Of a stretch of 64,000 nucleotides of DNA, positions 43,648-52,232 are shown in pieces. Source of the stretch: Dongia_B sp035539215 (GTDB lineage: Bacteria > Pseudomonadota > Alphaproteobacteria > Dongiales > Dongiaceae); the NCBI GenBank assembly GCA_035539215.1, contig DATLIX010000012.1, positions 71,869-135,868 of the forward strand. The letters are read 5' to 3'. The notes under the pieces are model-generated. The model was given only the letters and a program-made list of their open reading frames with translations, was not told where the DNA came from and ran no database searches. Numbering within the stretch: the stretch's first letter is position 1; each line of letters starts with the position of its first letter. The position numbers and the translations under genes were made by a program.

Positions 43648-44859
43648 TCATGCCTTTACCGAAGAAGCTTTGCGACGCGTCAGCCATGCTGGCATGGACA
43701 GACTGCGACGCGACGCCTTGAGCCGGGACAGGCTGCCGACTTCCAACGCGAGCTGCCGGAGCGCCGCTGTGGCGCGATGGGTCTTGGACCTTTCGGCGAG
43801 CGCCTTCCCGTCATTGATTGCTTCGGAGAAGGCAACCGGGTCGAAACCGACTGTTACCAGCGGCTTGATGGGCAGCGCGCGCGTCGCGTCCTGCATCGTC
43901 AGCCGGCTGCGCTTCGTCATATCTGCTTTGTTGATCACCAGCCTGGGGTCACGGCCTTCGCCGCGTTTTGTCTTCAGGAAATCCAAGATGCTCTTTGCAT
44001 CCCGGAGATTTGGCAGGTCCAGGCCGGCAACGACGATGAAATCATCGGCCAGAACCGAGAAATCTTCGATCCATTGGTTCCAGATATGCGGCATATCCAG
44101 GATCACGACGTCGGCCATTTGCCGCGATAGATCGACGAGCTTCTCGACGGCTGCATTACTCGGCATGATGTTGCTGCGCAGGGTGCCGTTGGTAGACAAA
44201 ATCTGCAGTCTATCGTCGTCGCCGACCATGAAGCGCTTCAGCAATACCTGATCCAAACGCTGCGGATCCGTCAGGGCATCGGAGATCGGCTGCCGCGGCT
44301 CTTCATTGAAGGCGAGGGCACTCGTGCCAAAGGTGAGGTCGAGGTCGACGAGAATGACACGCTGATTGAATTCCTTGGCAAGCAACCAGGAAACGTTCTG
44401 GGCGATGGTGCTGCTGCCGACACCACCCCGCGCGCCCATGAACGTCAACAGGCGACCATGCGTCGGTCGTTGCGGATCGTGTGTCGCGCGTTCGATCGAC
44501 GCCGAGATTTCATCGACCGACGCGGGACTGAGCAGATAGTCGGCGACACCGAGGGAAACGATCTTGCGATAGAAGCCGATGTCGTTGACCGCGCCAATGA
44601 CGATCAGCTTCCGGCCGGGCTCAACGACTTCGGCAAGCTGTTCCAATCGGCTGTGCAGCTGGCCGACGTCGCCATCATCTTCCACGATGATGACGTCGCC
44701 GGAAGGCTGTTGCATATAGTGCTGGACGGCAGCCTGTAATCCGCCGGACTGATGCTGCACGGGGCAACGGGCAAATTTCGGCAGGTTATGCAAAGCGAGC
44801 GCCGCTTCTGCAGTCTCATGCGTCAGAGTAAAGGCGTCGATCTTCAGACGATGAAGCAC
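43648..44859 (-). CDS. cpaE: Tad pilus localisation protein TadZ/CpaE (ParA/MinD-like ATPase)
   Basis: 403 residues. An atypical receiver-like N-terminal domain (to ~125) precedes a MinD-like ATPase domain with the deviant nucleotide-binding loop GARGGVGSST, in which the usual signature lysines are replaced, as in many CpaE proteins. Later motifs include VILVDLDLTFGTSALAF and VVILDMPHIWN. It places the pilus machine at the cell pole. It lies between cpaD and cpaF with short gaps. Confidence 0.92.
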   Translation of the reverse strand: MLHRLKIDAFTLTHETAEAALALHNLPKFARCPVQHQSGGLQAAVQHYMQQPSGDVIIVEDDGDVGQLHSRLEQLAEVVEPGRKLIVIGAVNDIGFYRKIVSLGVADYLLSPASVDEISASIERATHDPQRPTHGRLLTFMGARGGVGSSTIAQNVSWLLAKEFNQRVILVDLDLTFGTSALAFNEEPRQPISDALTDPQRLDQVLLKRFMVGDDDRLQILSTNGTLRSNIMPSNAAVEKLVDLSRQMADVVILDMPHIWNQWIEDFSVLADDFIVVAGLDLPNLRDAKSILDFLKTKRGEGRDPRLVINKADMTKRSRLTMQDATRALPIKPLVTVGFDPVAFSEAINDGKALAERSKTHRATAALRQLALEVGSLSRLKASRRSLSMPAWLTRRKASSVKA

Positions 44860-44875
44860 GTTTTCCTCGCGTCGC

Positions 44876-45541
44876 CTACTGACCGATGGTGCCGACTGAC
44901 GTGATCACGCCGGCCCGAATGTCGTCGGACCCGGGAACCGGCTTTCCCATCTGATAATTATCAACGATTGTCCAGGAACGGGTGCCGTCGCGCCCCGTCG
45001 ACGGGCTCGGTCTCAAGAGGTCACGTGGATTGGCGACCATGGCATCGATGTTCTGTTGCATGGCGCAGCCGAAATTATCGGTGTTTTGCGACTGCGCATC
45101 GTGGTCGATGGGTGTTTGCCAGTGGCCGCAATCGCGGCCTGTCACGACATAGATCGGAAAGGCCAACTGCGGACCGGCATGGATCGGTGTTTCATTGATA
45201 TAGAGCTTGATGTCGCGCGCCGAGATCCCCCGTTTCTGCAGCAGGACCGCCGTGTCGCTGGCCATCTTGCGGCCGTCGATGTCAGACAGGCTGGGCGCAC
45301 TAATCGTAATCGCGATCGGCGCCTCGCCCTGGCGGTGATAGGCATCGATAAAATCGTCGAGGCGGGGGCTATCGGCGGCGACGGCGTGGCCTTGGACGAG
45401 AGGCGCGAGGTCAAGATAGGCGGTCTTCTTCGTCGCCGTCGTCGGAAAGGCGTAATGGGGGTCGTAGTCGGCGTAATTTTGCGGTGGCTGACAGCCGGCA
45501 AGCGTCAGAGCCAACAAGCCAAGGAGAAGTTTTGCGTTCAT
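44876..45541 (-). CDS. cpaD: CpaD-like pilus biogenesis lipoprotein
   Basis: 221 residues. A lipoprotein signal (LLLGLLALTLAGCQPP) precedes a CpaD domain (HRQGEAPIAITISAPSLSD, CGHWQTPIDHDAQSQNTDNFGCAMQQNIDAMVANPRDLLRP), which is the family hallmark. It is an outer-membrane factor associated with the CpaC secretin. I prefer ATG 45541, nine bases after the cpaC stop; a GTG at 45550 directly abuts that stop. Confidence 0.92.
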   Translation of the reverse strand: MNAKLLLGLLALTLAGCQPPQNYADYDPHYAFPTTATKKTAYLDLAPLVQGHAVAADSPRLDDFIDAYHRQGEAPIAITISAPSLSDIDGRKMASDTAVLLQKRGISARDIKLYINETPIHAGPQLAFPIYVVTGRDCGHWQTPIDHDAQSQNTDNFGCAMQQNIDAMVANPRDLLRPSPSTGRDGTRSWTIVDNYQMGKPVPGSDDIRAGVITSVGTIGQ

Positions 45542-45550
45542 TCCGCCCAC

Positions 45551-47239
45551 CTATTGCACGATATAACCGAGTGGACCCTGGAGAGTTTGCGGCGCATTGG
45601 GTCCTGTCGCAGGCTTTTTCAGATACATGTCCTGCAAATGGCCCAGGAAGTAGCGATCAACATCCGACCCTGGGACGAATCCATCCGTCGGTAATACGAA
45701 TTGCCGCGGATCGGCGGGCTTCGCCAATACCGCGGTAACCAGCACCACCAGCTCGGTCTCATTGCGCTGGAAAGAGGTTGAGCGAAAGAGCGAACCGAGA
45801 ATTGGCAGGTTCATCAGGCCGGGAACACCATTCAGTCCGCCGGTGATATCGTTCTGAAGCAGACCGGCGATCATCAATTCACCGCCACTCGGTAACTCGA
45901 CCACGCTATTGGCGCGGCGTGTCACAAAGCTCTTGAAGGTGAAGCCCGCTGCCGAGACCGTATTCTGATCCGAGAGTGCGCTGACTTCAGTGCTGATGCG
46001 CAGGCTGATGCGGCCGCTGTCAAGAACCACCGGCAGGAATGAGAGGATGACGCCAAACGGCTTGTAATCGACCGAGATCGTTCCGTTTTGCTGAGCGATC
46101 GGAATCGGATATTCGCCGCCCGCAAGCATGCTCGCGACCTCGCCCGATACCGCCAGAAGATTGGGCTCGGCCAAGGTCCGGATATAGCCCTGCTGCTCGA
46201 GAAGTCTGATCGTGGAAGACGAGCCGCCGCTGGAGATGCCGATCGCGCCGGCAATGTCCGTTCCCAGACCTAGCGCCGAAGTGGCGGCCTGAATTGTAAG
46301 CGGGCCCAACGTCTGCGGGCTGAGCAGGTTATCGACGCCGAGTTCCTTGAGAACCGTTTTCTTCGCTTCGGCAACCCGTACCCGCAGCAGGACTTGCTGT
46401 TCATTGCTGATGCGAATCATGCTGATCACATTGTTGTCGCCGCCAACGAAGTGGCGTGCGATGTCGCGCGCTTTCGCTGCAGCGCCATCGGAACTGGCCG
46501 TACCCGAGAGAACGACGGAATCGCCCATGCCCCTTACGCCGATATGTTCGCCGGGCAGGATTTCTTCAATATTGCTCTGGATGCCGTCAACGTCCGGCTG
46601 AACCACCAGGTCGATCTTGCGCACCAGATTGCCGTCGGCATCGGTAAAGAAAATATTCGTGTCGCCGGTCCTCTTGCCGATCAGAAAGATCTGCTTTTGC
46701 GAGCGTATGACAATGTCGGCGATGTCCGGATTGCCGATGATCACATCGCGAATATCCCTGTCGAGTTCAATTCCCTGGGTCTTGTTGAGGGGAAGAACCA
46801 TATTGGAAGTGGACGTACTCGGGGCGGCCGGCAGGACCGGGACGGGTATCTGGATCGTCTTTGGCGCTGCCGGCAGCGCCGTGGGTGGCGTCGATATGGC
46901 GGGGCTATTTGCCAATGGCGCGGTCTGAGAGACTTGCGTGGCCGCCACTGCCGCTGCGGGTACCGAAGCAGGTGTGGGCGCCGATTGTTGCGCGACCAGT
47001 TCCAGCTGGGGCGCGCCTTCGAGTTTTGCCGGCGTCTTGCCGATAGGGGCGGGTTGGACCAGCGGCTGGGCCACGACCGGCGACGTCGGCACCGCGACCG
47101 GTGCAACCGGCTGCTGATCGCTTGCCGCGCCGGTGGCGGCAGGCTGGGCCTGCGGCGCTTGCTGCGCAATCGCAGACTGCGTCACCGAAAGCAGGAGTGT
47201 GAAAGCCATAGCAACAGTGAAATGCCGAAATGTCTGCAC
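45551..47239 (-). CDS. cpaC: Tad pilus outer-membrane secretin CpaC/RcpA
   Basis: 562 residues: signal peptide (AMAFTLLLSVTQSAIA), a long Pro/Ala/Gln-rich linker of about 110 residues, a pil_N domain (VLPLNKTQGIELDRDIRDVIIGNPDIADIVIRSQKQIFLIGKRTGDTNIFF), a BON-like domain, and the secretin domain (RTLAEPNLLAVSGEVASMLAGGEYPIPI, then VELPSGGELMIAGLLQND and the ILGSLFRSTSFQRNETELVVLVTA signature). It forms the ring through which the Flp pilus leaves the cell. The Pro-rich linker is longer than in Caulobacter CpaC. It sits two bases from the cpaB stop. Confidence 0.94.
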   Translation of the reverse strand: MQTFRHFTVAMAFTLLLSVTQSAIAQQAPQAQPAATGAASDQQPVAPVAVPTSPVVAQPLVQPAPIGKTPAKLEGAPQLELVAQQSAPTPASVPAAAVAATQVSQTAPLANSPAISTPPTALPAAPKTIQIPVPVLPAAPSTSTSNMVLPLNKTQGIELDRDIRDVIIGNPDIADIVIRSQKQIFLIGKRTGDTNIFFTDADGNLVRKIDLVVQPDVDGIQSNIEEILPGEHIGVRGMGDSVVLSGTASSDGAAAKARDIARHFVGGDNNVISMIRISNEQQVLLRVRVAEAKKTVLKELGVDNLLSPQTLGPLTIQAATSALGLGTDIAGAIGISSGGSSSTIRLLEQQGYIRTLAEPNLLAVSGEVASMLAGGEYPIPIAQQNGTISVDYKPFGVILSFLPVVLDSGRISLRISTEVSALSDQNTVSAAGFTFKSFVTRRANSVVELPSGGELMIAGLLQNDITGGLNGVPGLMNLPILGSLFRSTSFQRNETELVVLVTAVLAKPADPRQFVLPTDGFVPGSDVDRYFLGHLQDMYLKKPATGPNAPQTLQGPLGYIVQ

Positions 47240-47241
47240 GA

Positions 47242-48288
47242 TTAAAAGCTCTGCTCTGAAAGAACGCCGCCGCGGTTGAAACGGACAGTCGTCCTCGCGG
47301 TCAAGGATGGTTTTGTTGGCGGCGCCGTCTCCTCACTCATCGGACGCGTCAATGTGTCCAGAGCGCGGCTGACTTCGGTATCTCCCGTGAATGGATGAAA
47401 ACTGGGATTGTCCGTGTCCCGGACCTTTGCCGAATCGCTGCGATCGCTCAGCAGGCTGCGCAAGGTGATGCTGAAAGACCCCAGCTGCTGCGCGGCAAAG
47501 AGCCGTTCAGCGTCGCGTGGGCTGACTTCAAGTGTCAGGATCTTGCCCATGACAGCCGGTCCGTCCTTCGCGTCATGCGACAGCTGTTGGTCAACAGCGA
47601 GGACCTTGGCATTAAACAGGACGGTCTCCGTCGCCCAAGTCGAGATGCCGTTGCTTTCGCCGGATCCAGGCTCGCCTTGCGCTTCCTGGCCTTTGATCTT
47701 GTCGACGACAGTCGCTTTCAGGTTCTGTGCGAGAAGGACATCGACGCGATCGCCCGGGCCGATGAAGCCGGCCGATGCTGATTCCGATTGAATCGGAATG
47801 CTGATCGCGCGCATCCCGGGCGCGATAACCGCTGAAACGATACTGCGATTTCCCGGCTGTATGATCGCCTCGAGCCCGATAGGCTCGTCTGCCATAATCT
47901 GACGGCGTGCGACCGAGCCGATCAGCACCGTTCCGGCTGCGGCTTCTCCCTCGTCGCCGCTTGAATTCACGACCGGAGTGCTGGCGCCGGAGGGTGGTGC
48001 CTGTTGTGCGTCGAGTGCCGCTTCGCTGATCTTCGAAGTATCGATGAAGCGATCCTGGAGGGCTGCTTTCGGCCAGGAGACCCATTTGAAGTCATCGCGC
48101 GTCAGCTTTGTCCCGGTGGCAATCGGACGCGCAGCAACGAGCACCTTGACCATGCCCGTCGGTTCCGCCGGTTGCTGTTGCTGCACGACCACCGGCGTCT
48201 GCGCATCCAGCCACACCTTCACCAAATAGGCAGTAACAAGTGCCATGAGCGCCGCGAAGAAGACAAAAACCAGAACGACAGGTCGCAT
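47242..48288 (-). CDS. cpaB: CpaB/RcpC pilus assembly protein
   Basis: 348 residues with an N-terminal anchor helix (VVLVFVFFAALMALVTAYLVKVW), an SAF domain (VKVLVAARPIATGTKLTRDDFKW, then GSVARRQIMADEPI) and the RcpC/CpaB domain (GMRAISIPIQSESASAGFIGPGDRVDVLL). It is an inner-membrane/periplasmic factor linking pilus platform and secretin. It heads the run cpaB-C-D-E-F-tadB-tadC. Three TTAACC-containing 13-bp repeats lie 59-93 bases upstream in its presumed promoter. Confidence 0.92.
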   Translation of the reverse strand: MRPVVLVFVFFAALMALVTAYLVKVWLDAQTPVVVQQQQPAEPTGMVKVLVAARPIATGTKLTRDDFKWVSWPKAALQDRFIDTSKISEAALDAQQAPPSGASTPVVNSSGDEGEAAAGTVLIGSVARRQIMADEPIGLEAIIQPGNRSIVSAVIAPGMRAISIPIQSESASAGFIGPGDRVDVLLAQNLKATVVDKIKGQEAQGEPGSGESNGISTWATETVLFNAKVLAVDQQLSHDAKDGPAVMGKILTLEVSPRDAERLFAAQQLGSFSITLRSLLSDRSDSAKVRDTDNPSFHPFTGDTEVSRALDTLTRPMSEETAPPTKPSLTARTTVRFNRGGVLSEQSF

Positions 48289-48346
48289 GTTTCGCGGAGT
48301 CCCCCAGGTGGATCGCGCTTCGGATTTTTCGAAGCGGTCTCGATCC

Positions 48347-48381
48347 GAATTAACCTCTTGAATTAACCTCTTGAATTAACC
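48347..48381. repeat. 13-bp tandem repeat with TTAACC cores upstream of cpaB (possible CtrA-type sites)
   Basis: GAATTAACCTCTT occurs at 48347-48359 and 48360-48372, then a partial copy (GAATTAACC) at 48373-48381. Each unit contains TTAACC, the core of CtrA half-sites, but the spacing between cores is 13 bases rather than the 11 of a full TTAA-N7-TTAA site. It lies in the 215-base gap between cpaA and cpaB, in front of the cpaB operon. Confidence 0.5.
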
Positions 48382-48503
48382 GTACGACGATATAGTGAAC
48401 GATTAGTAAATCGCCTGCGTCGTCAAAGAATTACATGGATGACTTCAATAGAATCCTACGCAATCGATAGCAGTCCGGGTCGTTCCATTTAGGCACTCGG
48501 CGG

Positions 48504-48968
48504 TCACCAGAATGCAAGATTGGCCTGCACGACGCAGTAGTCGATCCCGGCGATGGCGATGGCGATGCCGTAAGGGACGCGTTGGTCGTGAACACGGCCG
48601 TCACGGCTGCGGGTCCAACGGATGAGGATGAGCAATAGAGCGAGAAGGCCGCCGGCAAGGGTGGTCGTGAGGAGAAAGCGCGGCAAATTGACGAAGCCGA
48701 CCCATAGGGCGACGCTGGAAAGCAGCTTCACGTCGCCACCGCCAAACATTCCTTTGAAAAAGAGAATGAAGCCAATCGCAAAGATCAGCGCTGCACCCAA
48801 AAGGTCCAGGACCAGCAGAGGGAAGGGTGGCGCATTGAAGACTGTGCGAACGACAAACAACGCCAGGATGGCGAGGCTGAGCCAGTTGGGAATCGTGTAT
48901 CGACGGAAGTCGCTAACGGCCGCGATCAGCAACAATATGGCCAGACTGGCCAGAAGGAACCGCTCCAC
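48504..48968 (-). CDS. cpaA: CpaA/TadV prepilin peptidase
   Basis: 154 residues with four to five transmembrane helices. The catalytic aspartates are in AAVSDFRRYTIPNWL and GGGDVKLLSS. It cleaves the leader of the Flp pilin and pseudopilins after Gly. It is separated from flp by a strong terminator and from cpaB by 215 bases, so it probably has its own transcription. Length fits the short (methylase-less) TadV class. Confidence 0.93.
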   Translation of the reverse strand: MERFLLASLAILLLIAAVSDFRRYTIPNWLSLAILALFVVRTVFNAPPFPLLVLDLLGAALIFAIGFILFFKGMFGGGDVKLLSSVALWVGFVNLPRFLLTTTLAGGLLALLLILIRWTRSRDGRVHDQRVPYGIAIAIAGIDYCVVQANLAFW

Positions 48969-49082
48969 GACTTAATTCCGATTTGCCATCTGTCGAGAGC
49001 GCCCGATGCCTGCCCGAAACCAAGTGAGGCGCCGCCTCATTTGAGGAAGCGTAGCGGCTGGTCCAGGTATAGCAAGAAATAC

Positions 49083-49122
49083 AAAGCGCCGCTCAAGATA
49101 GAACAATCTTGAGCGGCGCTTT
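49083..49122 (-). terminator. Perfect 17-bp hairpin terminator between flp and cpaA
   Basis: AAAGCGCCGCTCAAGAT pairs perfectly with ATCTTGAGCGGCGCTTT across a 6-base loop. It begins 17 bases after the flp stop codon on the minus strand and is followed there by T-rich sequence. This lets the abundant pilin transcript end before the assembly genes. Confidence 0.9.
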
Positions 49123-49138
49123 AACTGCGGAGCTTGTA

Positions 49139-49318
49139 TTAGCTTGCGGCGGCGCCGGACACGGCCGAGGCAACCTTGCCGAATTCAGCCGACAACGAGG
49201 TGCCGAGGGTGGTGAGTGCTGCAATCAGGACCACCGCGATCAAAGCGGCAATCAGACCATACTCAATCGCCGTCACACCAGATTCGTCGCGGCGCAGTTT
49301 CCGGATCAACTTCATCAT
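49139..49318 (-). CDS. flp: Flp/PilA major pilin subunit
   Basis: 59 residues: short basic leader (MMKLIRKLRRDESG), prepilin peptidase site after the Gly, then the Flp signature VTAIEYGLIAALIAVVLIAAL and a small Ala/Ser-rich C-terminus. This is the major subunit of the bundle-forming Flp pilus, cleaved by CpaA and assembled by the tad machine. The start at 49318 has AGGAG nine bases upstream, and a second ATG directly follows. A perfect hairpin terminator lies just downstream. Confidence 0.97.
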   Translation of the reverse strand: MMKLIRKLRRDESGVTAIEYGLIAALIAVVLIAALTTLGTSLSAEFGKVASAVSGAAAS

Positions 49319-49655
49319 CTCTTTGTTCTCCTGACCAAGGCCTAACAGAGGCCAACCGTTTCGTTTCGAAGACTTATTGCGACGGCCTCGCAATAGCCGA
49401 GGTGTCTAATTATGAATACAGTAATACCCAGCAACACACAAGTAAAAATCGACTTTCAAGTCATTGTTTCGCTTACGAATATTCGAAAATCGGTAAGAAA
49501 TACGAGAAAAGCTATCAGTAATATTTACAATCTAACTCACACGTACATGTATCGTTTTTGGCGTGCACCGATAATATGCTTAAAGCGTTGACAAAACATG
49601 AACCAGACCCCGCCAAGCCGGCCTCGACAGCACGAGGCAGGCCGAAAAAATCCCG
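49319..49655. other. Intergenic region between flp and the TadG-like gene
   Basis: 337 bases with no convincing gene, visibly richer in A and T than the flanks. It must contain the flp promoter and leader. A small palindrome (GGCCT-N5-AGGCC, 49339-49353) lies 21 bases before the flp start, and a hairpin (GCCTCG-N6-CGAGGC) lies near the 3' end of the TadG-like gene. I cannot call a -10/-35 pair with confidence. Confidence 0.6.
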
Positions 49656-50783
49656 TCACTGGATGAGCGCCACGCCCTTGGGGGTACCGGCAGTGTTCGG
49701 ACAAGTTACGTTGAACGCCATGTCGTTATAATCCTTATCGTCCGACCCCGAGCCGCCCATGTCATTCCAGAAATAGCGGATGGTCTCGCCGGCGTTCTTG
49801 GTGCAATCGAGCTTCATATTCTGCGTGTATTGACCGGGTGTCGTACTGAAGCAGCTACCTGTCGTCGGCGCTGTGGGCGAAGAATTCTGGGCGGTCGTGC
49901 CAGAACCGAGATCCTTCGATACGAGCGAACAATTCTTGGTGTTCGCGGCATATTTGGCTTTGCTCGTCGAATCCGTTTGTGTGGTGTTGGTACTTATTTT
50001 TGTCGATTGCGAATAAAACGTGTTCACCGACTTGAAAGGCGCAGCATAGCTGTTCTTGCCGTAGCCAACGAGCACGTGCTGGCTGTTATAGGTATTGCCG
50101 CCGGTGGTGTTCTGGAGTGCAAAACCCAAATTCTGGCTCGCGGCCAACTTGACGGGCACTGAAGTTTGATTGCTCAAGCTTGTGTTATCGGCGATTGGCA
50201 CGAGGGTGGCATCTTTCGGCAAGCTGCCGTCGAGAGGAATGGGATAGGCATAGATCACATTTTTATCGCCTGCATCCGATGTCACATATGGCTTCGTAAT
50301 GTTGATGATGAGAATTGGGTTTTCCGCCGTTGCCGTGACCGAGACGGCCATCGTCTTCATGATCGCGGACATGAATGTCGTGCTGATGCTGCCGGTCGCC
50401 CCGATCTGTACCGTAAAGCCGGTCGTAGAGCCGTTGGATGTCAGAACTTTTCCAACAGGATCGGATACTGTGACCCCCCCGTTTGCCTGCAACCCGGCGA
50501 GTGATTGCGACATATAGGTTTTGGCGGTGGCCAATGCCGCGCTTTGCAGGGTCGCGTCAGTGAAAGCGCTTGCACCTGCCAATGCTGCATTGTCTACGGC
50601 GTTTTGCAGCGCCGACTTGAACTGAACAACGCGTGCAAAGTCGACGGCTATGCCAATTGCCGGCACGAGCGCGATCAACGAAACGGCGAACATGACACTG
50701 ACAGCGCCGCGTCGATCGCGCGCGAAGCTTCGCCGGTTGGTTCGGGTCAGAGGCTGTGCCAATCGATTTCCGTCGTGAAACAT
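49656..50783 (-). CDS. tadG: TadG-like pilus-associated protein with N-terminal TadE/G anchor
   Basis: 375 residues. The TadE/G-type N-terminus (RDRRGAVSVMFAVSLIALVPAIGIAVDFARVVQFKSALQNAVDNAALAGA) is clear. The C-terminal 200 residues are Ser/Thr/Asn-rich, with a cluster of acidic residues (WNDMGGSGSDDKDYNDMAFNV) that looks like a calcium-binding loop of the DUF4114 type, and several cysteines. TadG-family proteins are minor surface components of the Flp system. It is the third gene of a three-gene unit with two TadE-like pilins upstream, nine bases from the nearer one. The acidic loop suggests adhesion, which is inference. Confidence 0.85.
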   Translation of the reverse strand: MFHDGNRLAQPLTRTNRRSFARDRRGAVSVMFAVSLIALVPAIGIAVDFARVVQFKSALQNAVDNAALAGASAFTDATLQSAALATAKTYMSQSLAGLQANGGVTVSDPVGKVLTSNGSTTGFTVQIGATGSISTTFMSAIMKTMAVSVTATAENPILIINITKPYVTSDAGDKNVIYAYPIPLDGSLPKDATLVPIADNTSLSNQTSVPVKLAASQNLGFALQNTTGGNTYNSQHVLVGYGKNSYAAPFKSVNTFYSQSTKISTNTTQTDSTSKAKYAANTKNCSLVSKDLGSGTTAQNSSPTAPTTGSCFSTTPGQYTQNMKLDCTKNAGETIRYFWNDMGGSGSDDKDYNDMAFNVTCPNTAGTPKGVALIQ

Positions 50784-50792
50784 ATCGGCATC

Positions 50793-51353
50793 CTAAGAAT
50801 GAGGGATCGTATTGCCAGTCCGGGGCCGTTGATAGGCCGACTGGCTGATGTTGAATGTAGCGGGCAAGACGAAGTGGATAGGGCCGCTATAGTCGTAGCT
50901 GACTTTGACGATGATCACTGTGTCGCCGTTGGCGCTGAGCAGGCCATTCGATGCGGCTGCCGCACTGGCAAAGCTGCCGGCACCGCCGCCGCAGGTGGTA
51001 TCCTGCCAATCAAACGCGACTGCGCCGCTGCTCAGATTCTTCGTCGCGCTGGCGATTGTCGCTTTGAATGCGGAGGCTGGGAACGGCGACATTGCCAATT
51101 TTCCGGCCGAGCAGAAATCTGCGGAGTCGGCGGCTGCGACGCCATCGGAACCTTCCGCGGCGGCAAGATTGGCGATGAGCTGGGCGGCCCTGTTTGTTGC
51201 CATATAGGCCCGGACCAGGCGGCTGGCCTCAAACGTGCCGAAATACATCACCAACATCACAGGGGCAATAATAGCGAACTCGACCGCAACGGCGCCGCGG
51301 CTGTCTCGGGCGAGCCTGCTGATGAGGTCGCTAAGGAACAACATCGCCGACAT
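50793..51353 (-). CDS. tadE: TadE-like minor pilin (second copy)
   Basis: 186 residues with the TadE motif near the start (LARDSRGAVAVEFAIIAPVMLVMYFGTFEASRLVRAYMATNRAAQLIANLAA). It has a pilin-like hydrophobic N-terminus, cleaved by CpaA after the Gly of DSRGAVAVEFA, and a small Cys-containing domain (TTCGGGAG). TadE is a pseudopilin in Flp assembly. Its ATG shares a base with the stop of the first TadE-like gene, showing coupling. Confidence 0.87.
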   Translation of the reverse strand: MSAMLFLSDLISRLARDSRGAVAVEFAIIAPVMLVMYFGTFEASRLVRAYMATNRAAQLIANLAAAEGSDGVAAADSADFCSAGKLAMSPFPASAFKATIASATKNLSSGAVAFDWQDTTCGGGAGSFASAAAASNGLLSANGDTVIIVKVSYDYSGPIHFVLPATFNISQSAYQRPRTGNTIPHS

Positions 51354-51865
51354 CAGTAGGGCTCGCTCTTCAGAGCTACCGTCGAGACGAGGAGCTCGCT
51401 ATTGACACCCGAAAACATGCCGTAAAGCGGGACGAGGAAAGGCCGGTTATACGAGACCTGGATCAAGACATCCTGACTGTAAGTGCCAGGTGCGAACTGA
51501 TTATTGGTCATATCGCCATTGGTGTCGGTCTGCAGCGTCGAGCTCAGGCCCGAGAAACCAGCACCCGACTGCACGTTGAACTTGATCTTGGAACACGGGA
51601 TGATGCCGCCGACACCGTTGCACAACGCCGTCGCGAAGGAACTCGAGCTGGTGTTTCCCAGCAGGACGAGCCGGGAAGCATCCCTTGTCGCATTGTCCAG
51701 CACGGTCTGGGTGAAGAGGATCAGGCCGTTTTCCAGAATGCCGCACAGCAAGACAATGAAGAGCGGCCCGAGCAATCCGAATTCCACAAGAGCCATGCCG
51801 CGGCTGTCGCGGCGGAATCGCCGCAGGCCGGCCAACAAGCTCGTTATGGCGCGGTTGCTTGCCAT
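51353..51865 (-). CDS. tadE: TadE-like minor pilin (first copy)
   Basis: About 170 residues. The TadE motif (FRRDSRGMALVEFGLLGPLFIVLLCGILENGLILFTQTVLDNATRDASRLV) contains the prepilin processing Gly. A Cys pair (ALCNGVGGIIPCSK) may form a disulfide. It is the first gene of the TadE-TadE-TadG unit. Start uncertain: ATG 51865 gives a short leader of normal size, while an in-frame GTG at 51949 adds 28 residues; neither has a strong ribosome-binding site. Confidence 0.82.
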   Translation of the reverse strand: MASNRAITSLLAGLRRFRRDSRGMALVEFGLLGPLFIVLLCGILENGLILFTQTVLDNATRDASRLVLLGNTSSSSFATALCNGVGGIIPCSKIKFNVQSGAGFSGLSSTLQTDTNGDMTNNQFAPGTYSQDVLIQVSYNRPFLVPLYGMFSGVNSELLVSTVALKSEPY

Positions 51866-52232
51866 CAGCGCTATGAGCGCTTGGCTGCGCTGTGGGATGC
51901 CAAGCCGGCACGTATCGCTGCCGGCATTGTCATCGGGCGTGTGATCCACATCGTCATCATTCCACGGTTGCGACGACTGCCTGATCGCGCTGGCGCTTGA
52001 AGCTTTGAATCGGATGCGGTGAACGCTACCGCGACATCACCTGTACCGATTCATTCCGCCACTTTGCTCAATCGACAGTTGCTCTGAATCCAGAGCGTGG
52101 ATCATATCTAAGCTAAAAATATAAACAACACATTAACATACTGATTTCATTGTGTTTTTCATAGACCTTTATGAATTAACTTACACAATGATGTGTCTCA
52201 TCAGATATTTTTAACGCTTTTTATTGAAATAC
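51866..52232. other. AT-rich intergenic region between the pilus unit and the DMGDH-like gene
   Basis: 367 bases without a convincing gene (283 if the longer TadE start at 51949 is used). The part from about 52080 to 52230 is strongly AT-rich relative to the window and should hold the promoter of the TadE-TadE-TadG unit. No terminator for the dehydrogenase gene, which ends at 52233, is obvious. Confidence 0.55.

Noticed and set aside
48347..48381. Short tandem repeats as a CRISPR array
   Set aside because: Units are 13 bases, directly adjacent with no spacers, and no cas genes are in the window.
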